Positions 17,505-26,164 of a stretch of DNA of 64,000 bases are shown piece after piece (positions within the stretch are counted from its first letter, which is position 1; each line of letters starts with the position of its first letter). A model generated the notes under the pieces. It was not told where the DNA came from. It saw only the letters and a program-made list of their open reading frames with translations, and searched no databases. Position numbers and translations under genes: made by a program. The DNA lies in the NCBI GenBank assembly GCA_964516765.1, contig CAZEWZ010000006.1, forward strand, positions 26,750-90,749. Direction: 5' to 3'. The DNA comes from CAZEWZ01 sp964516765 (GTDB lineage Bacteria > Bacteroidota > Bacteroidia > Flavobacteriales > UBA7430).

Positions 17505-17873
17505 ATGGAAAATGCTACTATTTATTTTGATGGGGAGTGTATTATGTGCAATTATTCTATTAAATTCCTCATTCAAAGAGATAAAAAAGAAATCTTCAAA
17601 ATTGGTTATACTAAATCTCTAGAACCCAAAAATCAAGACTCCATTGTTTTAGTATATAAAGAATTGACATATAAGTACTCTTCTGCAGTAATTAAAAGCC
17701 TTATTTTGATTGGAGGATTATATAAAATCGCATATGTTTTATATGTTTTCCCAAAATTCTTTAGAGATCTAGTCTATATATTTGTTGCTAGAAATAGATA
17801 TAAATGGTTTGGCAAACATAACTCATGTCCTAAACCACCTAAAGAATGGTTAGGAAGAATGAAAACTGATTGA
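17505..17873 (+). CDS. DCC-family thiol-disulfide oxidoreductase-like protein (DUF393)
   Basis: A 122-residue protein opening with YFDGECIMCNYSIKF; the Asp-x-x-Cys-x-x-Cys pattern (D9, C12, C15) defines the DCC/DUF393 family, predicted to have a thioredoxin-like fold. A later WFGKHNSCPKPP segment is also typical. Biochemical function is not established; redox activity is inferred from the CxxC pair. There is no signal peptide. The gene begins 1 nt after the stop of the T9SS cargo gene, so the two are translationally coupled, and a bidirectional terminator follows at once. Confidence 0.87.
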   Translation: MENATIYFDGECIMCNYSIKFLIQRDKKEIFKIGYTKSLEPKNQDSIVLVYKELTYKYSSAVIKSLILIGGLYKIAYVLYVFPKFFRDLVYIFVARNRYKWFGKHNSCPKPPKEWLGRMKTD

Positions 17874-17877
17874 GAGA

Positions 17878-17910
17878 TAAAAACCTTGGAAATATTCCCA
17901 AGGTTTTTTC
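17878..17910. terminator. Bidirectional intrinsic terminator between convergent genes
   Basis: The stem AAAACCTTGG (17880-17889) pairs with CCAAGGTTTT (17898-17907) around an 8-nt loop. A-run and T-run flanks serve the plus-strand DCC gene (stop 17873) and the minus-strand mdh gene (stop 17935). Confidence 0.88.
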
Positions 17911-17934
17911 ATATTGTAAAAGTTGACTGTGTTC

Positions 17935-18873
17935 CTAAAATAAATTCAAATTTTTAAGTAAAGTATTGGTTGCTTGGACTCCCTCAGCGGACTGCATTAA
18001 TAAACTCTTTTCATGGGTATCTAAATCAATCTCAATAATCTTTTCGATTCCATTGGCACCCAAAATAACTGGTACTCCAATGGTTAAGTCATTTAAACCA
18101 AATTCTCCTTCCAACATTGCCGAGCAGGGAAACATTTTCTTCTGATCACAGGCTATAGATTGCACTAGGGCAGAAACAGCAGCTCCCGGTGCATACCAGG
18201 CAGAAGTCCCTAACATTCCTGTTAATGTAGCTCCCCCTACTTTCGTTTCTGCGGCAACTTTAACTAATCTATCATGAGACAAAAACTCGGATGCAAGAAC
18301 ACTATTCCTAGAAGCGATTCGAGTAAGTGGCACCATACCTTTATCACTGTGGCCTCCAATGACCATTCCATTTACATCAGATGCAGGACAACCAAGAGCC
18401 TCACTTAGTCGATATTTAAATCTCGCACTATCAAGAGCTCCTCCCATTCCAATAATTCTATTTTTTGGAATACCAGTTACCTTATGAGTCAAATAAGTCA
18501 TGGTATCCATAGGATTACTAACTATAATAAGAATTACATTAGGTGAGTATTTAATTAAATTTTCAGAAACCATTTTAACTATTCCGGCATTAATGCCAAT
18601 AAGTTCTTCGCGAGTCATTCCAGGCTTTCTAGGAATTCCACTAGTAATGACTGCTACCTTACTACCAGCAGTTTTAGAGTAATCATTTGTACTGCCTACA
18701 ATTTGTGTGTCAAAACCATTTAAGCTAGAGGTTTGCATCAAATCCATTGCTTTTCCCTCTGCATAGTTTTCTTTTATATCTAATAGGACTACCTCAGAGG
18801 CAAAGTCTTTTATAGCTATATACTCTGCACAACTCGCACCAACTGCACCTGCGCCTACAATACTTATCTTCAT
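17935..18873 (-). CDS. mdh: Malate dehydrogenase (LDH-like type)
   Basis: Oxidises malate to oxaloacetate with NAD+ in the TCA cycle. The 312-residue protein has the Rossmann motif GAGAVG (residues 7-12), Asp of VVLLDIKE for NAD(H) preference, the mobile loop PRKPGMTREEL carrying the two substrate Arg residues, VSNPMDTMTYL, and the catalytic His in the IGGHSDKGMVPL segment. The methionine after PG in the loop and the Asp-Thr in NPMDTMT suit malate rather than lactate. It is a single gene facing the DCC gene across a shared terminator. Confidence 0.96.
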   Translation of the reverse strand: MKISIVGAGAVGASCAEYIAIKDFASEVVLLDIKENYAEGKAMDLMQTSSLNGFDTQIVGSTNDYSKTAGSKVAVITSGIPRKPGMTREELIGINAGIVKMVSENLIKYSPNVILIIVSNPMDTMTYLTHKVTGIPKNRIIGMGGALDSARFKYRLSEALGCPASDVNGMVIGGHSDKGMVPLTRIASRNSVLASEFLSHDRLVKVAAETKVGGATLTGMLGTSAWYAPGAAVSALVQSIACDQKKMFPCSAMLEGEFGLNDLTIGVPVILGANGIEKIIEIDLDTHEKSLLMQSAEGVQATNTLLKNLNLF

Positions 18874-19052
18874 TTTTGTAAAATTTTATGGAATTAATTA
18901 CTTTTAAGATCTCTTTATATAATCGCATCTAAATTAAGACTTATTCCTACCCCAAGGAAAAAATATAAAAGTATATTTGAAAATATTATAATTGAAAATA
19001 AAATAATGGTACTATTATTGGACGATAAGTCAAAAAATAATTTAAAGTTAAA

Positions 19053-21263
19053 ATGAAAAAATACTATCTCCTTATTTCAATGATTCTCTCCATTAATTCA
19101 GTTTTTAGTCAATGTCTGGTTGCAGATATAACTAACTCAAATCAAGACCAGGTGGTGGAGGGAAATATTACTTATTTTAATCTATGTCCCGGAGAAACAC
19201 TATCAATGCAAGCAATAGCTTCTAATGATAATGGACCAATTCTTGAGCCTACTTCTACCTGGTTTATTGATCAAACAGAGTTTTCTAACATTCAAACCTT
19301 TACACAAACATTCAATAGCTCAGGGGGATATATTGTTTCATTAATAATGGAAGATAATGAAGGTTGTGAAATGGAAGAATCACTTGATTTTTATATTCGT
19401 GTATCTACTGTTCCTACCATTGATTTGTCTGTTACTCCTTCTGTAATATGTCCTGGGGTAAGCACAACTATTGGGGCAGAAACTTCATCTGATCTTTCTT
19501 TTTCTGGGGAAATTACTACTGGTTCATGGGAATCTTTATCATGTGAAGATGAGTTTTCAGATGCCACTTATCTTCCTGATGGAAGTGGAGTTTCATACAC
19601 TACTGACATTTACTTAGGCTGTTTTGGAGAAGGACAAACATTGACAGATGCTGCCGATATTCTAAGTGTAGATATTAATATGGAACATTCTTATTCCGGT
19701 GACTTAGATATTTATTTAACTGCACCCAATGGAGTTCAAGTAACTCTTTTTGAACAATCCGGGGGGGCAACCTGGTTTGGGGAAGCAACTGACGGAGATG
19801 CAACAGAAACAAATCCTGGTATTGGATACGACTATGGTTGGTCAATGAATCCAGCATATAATGGAACCATGATTGATGGTGTTGCAAATAATACAATATC
19901 CGACCCACTTGGAGGGTTTTCAAATATTTTAGCACCTACTACATATCTGCCTGTAGGAGATTTTAACGACTTTTTGGGCAGTCCCATAAATGGAACGTGG
20001 ACAATAACAGTCACAGATAATTTGAATATTGATAATGGGTGGATATTTTCATGGGGAATCCAAATTAACCAGAGTATAATTCCATCTTCTTGGGGCTTTG
20101 ATAATTCCGTTATGGATGAATATTTTATTGATAACCCAACCATACTCTCCAACTTAGGTAGTTCCATTGTAATTGAGCCGATCGTGGGGAATAACACATA
20201 CTATTATGAAGTAGTTGATAATTTTGGTTGTATTTTTTCCGAGCCAATAGTTGTAACAGGTACAAGTTATATTAATATTTCTGAGGATATCTCTGATGAA
20301 TATTGTGGTGCAGACGATGGTGAGGTTACTCTAAACCTTTCTGGAGGAACCCCAGAATACACTGTATTATGGGCGAATGGAACCCAAGGCCCTACAATCA
20401 CTGATCTTTCTGAAGGAACATACACATACACAGTTATCGATGGACTGGGCTGTGAGCAGACAGACAATGTAGTAATCCAAAATAGTGAATTGGGATTACT
20501 TTTTGAGGTAATAGTTGGTCCAGATAGGTGTGAACAAGGAATCGGTTCTATTGAAATTAATCCATTAAATGGATCTGCACCATATTTATATGCAATTAAT
20601 GGAGAGTCTTTAAACACAAATTTTATTGAAAACTTGTATGAAGATGACTATGTTATTGAAATATCTGACGATTTCGGATGTGATGGAACCCAAACCATCG
20701 AGATTAACAATATTTTAGGACCTAATGCGAATTTCACTCAAAGCCATGACACAGTTACTTATGTGGATGGTTTAATCGAATTCACCAGTCTTTCTTCTGC
20801 TGCTTTAGGAGCAAGTTTAGAAAACTATCAATGGACTTTTGGTAATGGAATTGGAGATGAAGGCGTACAAACTGAATTCGACTTTGTACAGATTGGTAAT
20901 TATTTAGTCACTCATACAGTAACAGACGATGGGGAATGTTCAGACACATATTTTTCTCCAGTTGTAGCTGTAGAAGATTATTGGGCATGGGCTCCATCCG
21001 CCTTCACACCAAATGGTGACGGAATTAATGATATCTTTAATATAGAATTCTACAATATTTTTGAATCAACTCTTCAATGTTTTATATATGATCGTTGGGG
21101 AAAGTTAGTTTTTAAAAGTAGTGGAGAGAATTGTGGATGGGATGGTATTCGTCAGGACAATGGGATTAAGGCAGATATATCCTCATATAGATATTATGCT
21201 AGTTTTAATACCTACCGAAATAAACTTCAAGAAAAAACTGGAGTGATAATGCTTTTAAATTAA
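19053..21263 (+). CDS. Large T9SS type B (gliding-motility-type) surface protein with P-domain-like, SprB and PKD modules
   Basis: Predicted secreted protein of 736 residues. In order: signal peptide (MKKYYLLISMILSINSVFSQ), a PKD-like domain (about 55-115), a region resembling a proprotein-convertase P-domain (about 175-340, with HSYSGDLDIYLTAPNG, GFSNILAPTTYLP and NGTWTITVTDNLNIDNGW), SprB-type repeats (about 410-550, with GGTPEYTVLWANGTQ), a second PKD (about 565-640), and a C-terminal gliding-motility-associated domain (APSAFTPNGDGINDIFNI, YDRWGKLVFKS, GWDGI) that sends it through the type IX system as a type B substrate. Adhesin or motility roles are typical of such proteins; no catalytic domain is visible. 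It is flanked by convergent gyrB and divergent mdh. Confidence 0.87.
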   Translation: MKKYYLLISMILSINSVFSQCLVADITNSNQDQVVEGNITYFNLCPGETLSMQAIASNDNGPILEPTSTWFIDQTEFSNIQTFTQTFNSSGGYIVSLIMEDNEGCEMEESLDFYIRVSTVPTIDLSVTPSVICPGVSTTIGAETSSDLSFSGEITTGSWESLSCEDEFSDATYLPDGSGVSYTTDIYLGCFGEGQTLTDAADILSVDINMEHSYSGDLDIYLTAPNGVQVTLFEQSGGATWFGEATDGDATETNPGIGYDYGWSMNPAYNGTMIDGVANNTISDPLGGFSNILAPTTYLPVGDFNDFLGSPINGTWTITVTDNLNIDNGWIFSWGIQINQSIIPSSWGFDNSVMDEYFIDNPTILSNLGSSIVIEPIVGNNTYYYEVVDNFGCIFSEPIVVTGTSYINISEDISDEYCGADDGEVTLNLSGGTPEYTVLWANGTQGPTITDLSEGTYTYTVIDGLGCEQTDNVVIQNSELGLLFEVIVGPDRCEQGIGSIEINPLNGSAPYLYAINGESLNTNFIENLYEDDYVIEISDDFGCDGTQTIEINNILGPNANFTQSHDTVTYVDGLIEFTSLSSAALGASLENYQWTFGNGIGDEGVQTEFDFVQIGNYLVTHTVTDDGECSDTYFSPVVAVEDYWAWAPSAFTPNGDGINDIFNIEFYNIFESTLQCFIYDRWGKLVFKSSGENCGWDGIRQDNGIKADISSYRYYASFNTYRNKLQEKTGVIMLLN

Positions 21264-21327
21264 TCTCCATAATCATGTTTATGGGATTATCTATAACGGG
21301 TAATATAACTCAGAAATAAAAGAACTA

Positions 21328-21369
21328 TTATTTAACAATTATCTTACTCAAATTACTTCTGTTAAATAA
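21328..21369. repeat. Inverted repeat between convergent genes (possible weak terminator)
   Basis: TTATTTAACA (21328-21337) and TGTTAAATAA (21360-21369) form a perfect 10-bp inverted repeat with a 22-nt spacer, in the 135-bp space between the stops of the type B surface gene (+) and gyrB (-). It is AT-rich with a long loop, so a terminator role is only possible. Confidence 0.5.
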
Positions 21370-21398
21370 ATTATTTCTTCGATTATTTTCAATTCTAC

Positions 21399-23348
21399 CT
21401 ATACATCGATATTTGCATACTTTGCATTTCTCTCAATAAAGTCTCTTCTAGGAGGAACATCGTCTCCCATTAGCATAGAAAAAACCCGATCTGCTTCAGC
21501 AGCACTATCTATAGTGACTTGTCTAAGAGTTCTATTTTCTGGTTGCATAGTAGTATCCCATAATTGAGAGGCATTCATTTCCCCAAGGCCCTTATATCGT
21601 TGAATTCCAACGGAAGACTCTTTTCCTTTACTCATTTCAGCAATATTAGAGTCACGCTCCTCGTCATTCCAACAGTATCGCTGATCTTTTCCTTTTTTGA
21701 GCAAATAAAGAGGAGGAGTAGCAATATAAATATATCCATTTTCCACTAGATCCTTCATATATCTAAAGAAGAAAGTTAAGATTAAAGTAGAAATATGAGA
21801 CCCATCTACATCTGCATCACACATTATCACTACTTTGTGATAACGAAGCTTTGAGATATTTAAAGCTTTGCTGTCTTCTTCAGTACCAATAGAAACACCT
21901 AGTGCAGTGAATATATTCTTAATTTCTTCATTTTCAAAAACCTTATACTGCATAGCTTTTTCAACATTAAGAATTTTACCTCTAAGAGGTAAAATAGCCT
22001 GAAAAGCTCGATCTCTTCCTTGTTTGGCTGTTCCACCTGCAGAATCTCCCTCAACAAGAAATATTTCGCATTTTTCAGGATCTTTTTCAGAACAATCAGA
22101 AAGTTTACCTGGAAGACCTGTTGATGACATAACAGTCTTTCTCTGGACCATTTCACGAGCTTTCTTAGCAGCCTGTCTTGCTTTTGCAGCCAAAATGACT
22201 TTCAATATGATTTGTTTGGCATCCTTTGGATTTTCTTCCAAATAATTATTTAGCATCTCACCAACCAATTGATCGACAGCACCAGAGACTTCAGAATTCC
22301 CTAATTTGGTTTTGGTTTGCCCCTCAAACTGAGGCTCCATTACTTTTACAGAGATTACAGCGGTTAATCCTTCACGGAAATCATCTCCAGCAACTGTTAC
22401 TTTTTCGCGCTCTAGCATGCCAGACTTCTCTGCATAAGACTTTAGTGTTCGTGTCAATGCACGACGAAAACCAGCTAAATGTGTTCCTCCCTCATGGGTA
22501 TTAATGTTATTTACATAAGAATGTAAATTTTCTGTGTAGGTAGTATTATAACTCATAGCTACCTCAACAGGGACTTCATTCTTCTCTCCTTCCATATACA
22601 TAACCTGAGCAATAAGAGAATCTCTGGTTGCATCTAAATATTCGACAAATTCACTTAAACCCCCTTCAGAAATAAAGGTCGCAGATATATCATTTCCCTC
22701 TTCGTCTTTTTCACGCTTATCTGTAATCGACAATGTAATTCCTTTGTTCAAAAAAGATAATTCACGCATACGAGTAGCTAGAATATCATAAACATACTCA
22801 GTAGAGTTAAATATGGAATCGTCGGGCTTAAATGTGATTATAGTCCCTCTGATATCAGTCTTACCAACTTCTAGTACATCAGTCTGAGGAATTCCCTTAG
22901 AATATTCTTGGGTAAATATTTTACCATCTCTATGAACTTCGGCTTTAAGGAGAATCGATAGAGCATTTACACAGGATACACCAACACCATGAAGACCACC
23001 AGATACTTTGTAAGAATCTTTATCAAACTTTCCTCCAGCATGCAATACGGTCATCACAACCTCAAGTGCAGATTTACCCTCTTTTGGATGCATTGCTGTT
23101 GGAATACCTCTTCCGTCATCTTTGACGGTGACGGAATTATCCGTATTAATAATTACATCAATGTTAGAACAATGACCTGCTAATGCTTCATCGATAGAAT
23201 TATCAACTACTTCATACACCAAATGGTGCAATCCTTTCTGACCTACGTCTCCAATATACATAGCGGGACGCTTACGGACGGCCTCTAAACCTTCCAGCAC
23301 TTGAATACTATCCGCAGAATAATCTTGATTTTTTAAATCTTCACTCAT
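21399..23348 (-). CDS. gyrB: DNA gyrase subunit B
   Basis: ATPase subunit of the type II topoisomerase that introduces negative supercoils. The GHKL ATPase domain is visible (EVVDNSIDEALAGHC, DDGRGIPTAMHPKEG, GGLHGVGVSCVNALS), then the transducer domain, and the Toprim domain with EGDSAGGTAKQGRDR, LRGKILNVEKA and CDADVDGSHI. The C-terminal RYKGLGEMNASQLWDTTM is characteristic. Length 649 is that of GyrB without the long gammaproteobacterial insert; LRGKILNVEKA favours gyrase over ParE (LRGKPLN). A TATATTTG box and a short palindrome lie upstream of the start. Confidence 0.95.
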   Translation of the reverse strand: MSEDLKNQDYSADSIQVLEGLEAVRKRPAMYIGDVGQKGLHHLVYEVVDNSIDEALAGHCSNIDVIINTDNSVTVKDDGRGIPTAMHPKEGKSALEVVMTVLHAGGKFDKDSYKVSGGLHGVGVSCVNALSILLKAEVHRDGKIFTQEYSKGIPQTDVLEVGKTDIRGTIITFKPDDSIFNSTEYVYDILATRMRELSFLNKGITLSITDKREKDEEGNDISATFISEGGLSEFVEYLDATRDSLIAQVMYMEGEKNEVPVEVAMSYNTTYTENLHSYVNNINTHEGGTHLAGFRRALTRTLKSYAEKSGMLEREKVTVAGDDFREGLTAVISVKVMEPQFEGQTKTKLGNSEVSGAVDQLVGEMLNNYLEENPKDAKQIILKVILAAKARQAAKKAREMVQRKTVMSSTGLPGKLSDCSEKDPEKCEIFLVEGDSAGGTAKQGRDRAFQAILPLRGKILNVEKAMQYKVFENEEIKNIFTALGVSIGTEEDSKALNISKLRYHKVVIMCDADVDGSHISTLILTFFFRYMKDLVENGYIYIATPPLYLLKKGKDQRYCWNDEERDSNIAEMSKGKESSVGIQRYKGLGEMNASQLWDTTMQPENRTLRQVTIDSAAEADRVFSMLMGDDVPPRRDFIERNAKYANIDV

Positions 23349-23367
23349 AACATATTGGTTTATTAAA

Positions 23368-23392
23368 GGTCACATGACCCATAACAAATATA
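23368..23392 (-). promoter_or_regulatory. gyrB promoter -7 box with adjacent GGTCA-CA-TGACC dyad
   Basis: On the minus strand TATATTTG (plus 23385-23392) matches TAnnTTTG, and 5 bp downstream, about where transcription should begin, lies the interrupted palindrome GGTCACATGACC (23368-23379; GGTCA and TGACC arms). No clear -33 TTG is present. The dyad could be an operator; this is inference. Confidence 0.45.
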
Positions 23393-23496
23393 ATAAATTC
23401 ACTTAGTTAGAAACCCATTTGATGAGCATAATACAGCCAATCTTATCAACATTTTTTGGACTAATTAACAATCTAAAAAAACTCGAAATTATTGGA

Positions 23497-23526
23497 CAAA
23501 AAAAAGACCTCAATGGGAGGTCTTTG
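23497..23526 (-). terminator. Intrinsic terminator of the rpsF-rpsR-rplI operon
   Basis: AAAGACCTC (23503-23511) pairs with GAGGTCTTT (23517-23525) around a 5-nt loop, and the minus strand continues with a long T-run. It lies 22 bp beyond the rplI stop and ahead of gyrB. Confidence 0.9.
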
Positions 23527-23547
23527 ATTATTTATGTATAAAATTAT

Positions 23548-23997
23548 TTACGCTGCGATAACCTCAAATTCTAGCTCAACAACAACATTCCTGTGAAGCC
23601 GTACAGAAGCAGTATACTTTCCCAAAGCTTTAACTGTCCCACCAATGATAGAAATAAATTTCTTTTCAATTGATTGACCGGATTTCTCAAGAGAGGACGC
23701 AAGATCAATTGTTGTGATAGATCCAAATAATTTGTGTCCACCGTCAGCCACTTTTGCGGTAAGCTTAAGTTCAATAGACTTCAATGCTTCAGCAATTTTA
23801 TTTGCATCAGCAACTAGTTTCTGTTCCTTAAAAGTCCTTTGTTTTAAGTTTTCTGCCAAAACTTTCTTAGCAGAATCAGTAGCTATACGACCATAACCTT
23901 TGGGGATAAGGAAGTTTCTACCAAAACCATTCTTGACATTAACGACATCGTCTTTAAAACCTAAATTGGCTACATCTTGTGATAAAATAATTTCCAT
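23548..23997 (-). CDS. rplI: 50S ribosomal protein L9
   Basis: Large-subunit protein at the base of the L1 stalk, which limits frameshifting. The 149-residue sequence begins MEIILSQDVANLGFKDDVVNVKNGFGRNFLIPKG, the standard L9 N-domain, joined by a long helix (about residues 40-75) to the C-domain with GSITTIDLA. Last gene of the rpsF-rpsR-rplI operon, 12 bp after rpsR, followed by a strong terminator. Confidence 0.98.
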   Translation of the reverse strand: MEIILSQDVANLGFKDDVVNVKNGFGRNFLIPKGYGRIATDSAKKVLAENLKQRTFKEQKLVADANKIAEALKSIELKLTAKVADGGHKLFGSITTIDLASSLEKSGQSIEKKFISIIGGTVKALGKYTASVRLHRNVVVELEFEVIAA

Positions 23998-24009
23998 AAT
24001 ACTGAGTTT

Positions 24010-24279
24010 TTACTTCATTAAATCAGTTACATACGGCAATACAGCAATATGACGAGCTCGTTTCACAGCTTGAGACACCTTTCTTTGAAATTTTAAAGAA
24101 GTTCCAGTGATACGACGTGGCAATATCTTGCCTTGTTCGTTTAAAAATTTAGTTAAAAAAACACCATCTTTATAGTCGATAAACTTGATACCTAACTTTT
24201 TAAAACGACAGTATTTTTTCTTCTGACCTGTGTCAATAGACAGTGGGGTAAGGAATCTGATTTCTGAATTACTAGCCAT
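24010..24279 (-). CDS. rpsR: 30S ribosomal protein S18
   Basis: Small-subunit platform protein that pairs with S6. The 89-residue sequence has CRFKKLGIKFIDYKDG and the basic RITGTSLKFQRKVSQAVKRARHIAVLPYV tail segment typical of S18. The single early Cys is part of CRFKK rather than a zinc ribbon. Its ATG shares one base with the rpsF stop codon (TAATG), so it is translationally coupled to its S6 partner. Confidence 0.98.
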   Translation of the reverse strand: MASNSEIRFLTPLSIDTGQKKKYCRFKKLGIKFIDYKDGVFLTKFLNEQGKILPRRITGTSLKFQRKVSQAVKRARHIAVLPYVTDLMK

Positions 24280-24632
24280 TACTTAGTCTTTTTGGAATTT
24301 GTATTTAATCTTTCTCTTCTTTGACCAGCATAAGCTAGAGCATGTTTATCCAGAGCAACAGTAAGAAAACGCATAACGCGCTCATCTCTCTTTAAAAGAA
24401 CTTCTAGGCTGGCTGTTAAATCAGCTGCACCTTTAAATTCTATTAAAAAATAGAATCCACTTTTCTTTTTCTGGATTGGATAAGCTAGTTTTTTCAAACC
24501 CCAGCTCTCCTCTGCTAAAATTTCAGCATCATTTGACTTCAAATGGGCTGTAAACTTGCTTACTGCTTCCTTTGTCTGTTCATCAGACAAAACGGGATTT
24601 AAAATGAAAACAGTCTCGTAGTTTCTTAACAT
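24279..24632 (-). CDS. rpsF: 30S ribosomal protein S6
   Basis: Small-subunit protein that forms a heterodimer with S18. The 117-residue sequence starts MLRNYETVFILNPVLSDEQ and contains WGLKKLAYPIQKKKSGFYFLIEF and the RDERVMRFLTVALDKHA segment, all canonical. First gene of the operon with rpsR and rplI. The 129-bp upstream region contains the near-match box TAATTTCG and a small GAATA/TATTC hairpin on the minus strand; I did not find a convincing S6:S18 autoregulatory leader, though one could be present. Confidence 0.98.
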   Translation of the reverse strand: MLRNYETVFILNPVLSDEQTKEAVSKFTAHLKSNDAEILAEESWGLKKLAYPIQKKKSGFYFLIEFKGAADLTASLEVLLKRDERVMRFLTVALDKHALAYAGQRRERLNTNSKKTK

Positions 24633-24761
24633 TGTAAATTAAATTTAGTTTTTTTCCGAAATGGACTGCGAAATTAAGAAAATTACTTGAATACTAAAAA
24701 TATTCAGCCACTAAAAGACGCCCTAATACTTGTTAATAGCATAATATCTGAAAGAATAAAA

Positions 24762-25235
24762 TCATTCATGATGATATGGCTCATTTTTCATTATGGTCAT
24801 AGATCTATAAATTTGTTCAACCACAAATAAACGAATCATCTGATGAGAAAAAGTCATTTTAGATAAAGAAATTTTTCCATGGCATTCTGAAGCTAAAGAA
24901 TCATCAAAACCAAAGGGCCCACCCACAACAAAAACAAGTCTCTTAAGACCTGAATTCATATGTTTTTGAAGGTGCTTAGAGAAATTTACCGAATCAAACT
25001 GATTTCCATTCTCATCAAATAAAATCATTCGATCGCCAACTTTTAATTTAGCAAGTATTAATTTAGATTCGTTTTTTTTCTGCTCTAATCTAGAAAGTGA
25101 TTTTCTATTTTTTATATCTGGGATTTCGTCTATTTCAAAACCAACATAGTATTTTAAGCGTTTGACGAAGCTTGTAATTCCTTCCAATAGATATCGATCT
25201 GATGTTTTACCTACAACTAAAAGCAAAATCTTCAT
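24762..25235 (-). CDS. rlmH: 23S rRNA pseudouridine(1915) N3-methyltransferase
   Basis: SPOUT methyltransferase of 157 residues that methylates N3 of pseudouridine 1915 in helix 69 of 23S rRNA, acting on assembled 70S ribosomes. The knot motifs are visible: LVFVVGGPFGFDDSL (SAM loop), ISLSKMTFSHQMIRLFVVEQIYRS (C-terminal knot) and the final tyrosine-containing PYHHE. It is divergently oriented to nadC with a 57-bp space between the start codons, so both may share the palindromic control region there. Confidence 0.96.
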   Translation of the reverse strand: MKILLLVVGKTSDRYLLEGITSFVKRLKYYVGFEIDEIPDIKNRKSLSRLEQKKNESKLILAKLKVGDRMILFDENGNQFDSVNFSKHLQKHMNSGLKRLVFVVGGPFGFDDSLASECHGKISLSKMTFSHQMIRLFVVEQIYRSMTIMKNEPYHHE

Positions 25236-25257
25236 CCTTAGTAATTAAAAAGTTACT

Positions 25258-25280
25258 TATTTTTGTAATATATTACAAAA
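25258..25280 (+). promoter_or_regulatory. nadC -7 box overlapping a perfect 20-bp palindrome (candidate operator)
   Basis: TATTTTTG (25258-25265) matches the TAnnTTTG -7 consensus 28 bp before the nadC start. Overlapping it, 25261-25280 is a perfect self-complementary 20-mer, TTTTGTAATATATTACAAAA. The placement over the promoter and between divergent rlmH and nadC is typical of a repressor site. No clear -33 TTG at the usual spacing was found. Confidence 0.6.
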
Positions 25281-25292
25281 GTAAAAGAATCT

Positions 25293-26138
25293 ATGGTTAC
25301 AAAAAAAGATGTACTTCCTTTTATACGTTTGGCTTTTAATGAGGACATTCGGGATGGTGATCATAGCTCCTTGGCTTGTATTCCATCTAATACTTCAGGT
25401 CGAGTTCAACTAATAGTAAAGGACCAAGGAATAATTGCCGGAATTCAATTAGCAATATGGATTTTCGAATTCATAGACACTAATATAAAGTTCATACCCT
25501 TAAAAAAAGATGGGGATTATGTCCATCATGGAGATATTGTCTTCCATGCCGAAGGCAGTTCTCAATCTCTTCTTGCTGGAGAACGTCTGGTATTAAATTG
25601 TATGCAAAGGATGAGTGCAATAGCTACCAAGACATTACAGTATGTCAAACTAGTGGAGAATTCCAAAACAACTATTTTGGATACTCGAAAAACAACTCCT
25701 GGAATTCGTATACTTGAAAAATGGGCGGTTGTCATTGGAGGTGGACAAAACCACCGATTTGGATTGTATGATATGGTGATGCTCAAAGACAATCACATAG
25801 ATTTTGCCGGAGGAATTCAAAAAGCTTTAGAAAAAACTAAAAACTATTTGACCAAAAATAAAATAAACTTACCCATCATATTGGAAACAAGGAATATAAA
25901 GGAAGTGAAACAAGCGATCATCATTAATGGAATAGAACGAGTCATGCTAGATAATTTTAGTATTCCCGAAACTATTGAAGCGGTAAAATTTATTAACGGA
26001 AAAATTAAGATTGAATCTTCTGGAGGGATTACTGATAAAAATATTAGTGCTTATGCAAAATGTGGAGTGGATTTCATATCAGTCGGAGCCCTTACTCATT
26101 CTATTAATAATATGGACTTGAGCATGAAAGCTTTTTAA
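25293..26138 (+). CDS. nadC: Nicotinate-nucleotide pyrophosphorylase (quinolinate phosphoribosyltransferase)
   Basis: Converts quinolinate and PRPP to nicotinate mononucleotide with loss of CO2, feeding de novo NAD synthesis. Visible signatures: NEDIRDGDHSSLACIP near the start, AGERLVLNCMQRMSAIAT (helix with the quinolinate-binding Arg), the DTRKTTPGIRILEKWAV and GGGQNHRFGLYDMVMLKDNHI segments of the active site, and ESSGGIT / DFISVGALTHS for PRPP phosphates. Length 281 is standard. nadA and nadB are not in the window; quinolinate could also come from the kynurenine branch 25 kb downstream. A 26-bp gap separates it from the YihY gene. Confidence 0.97.
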   Translation: MVTKKDVLPFIRLAFNEDIRDGDHSSLACIPSNTSGRVQLIVKDQGIIAGIQLAIWIFEFIDTNIKFIPLKKDGDYVHHGDIVFHAEGSSQSLLAGERLVLNCMQRMSAIATKTLQYVKLVENSKTTILDTRKTTPGIRILEKWAVVIGGGQNHRFGLYDMVMLKDNHIDFAGGIQKALEKTKNYLTKNKINLPIILETRNIKEVKQAIIINGIERVMLDNFSIPETIEAVKFINGKIKIESSGGITDKNISAYAKCGVDFISVGALTHSINNMDLSMKAF

Positions 26139-26164
26139 TATAAATTTGTAAAAAAATCAATCAC

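Noticed and set aside
24633..24761. S6:S18 autoregulatory leader upstream of rpsF
   Set aside because: Only a small AT-rich hairpin is visible and the characteristic binding structure could not be recognised by eye.
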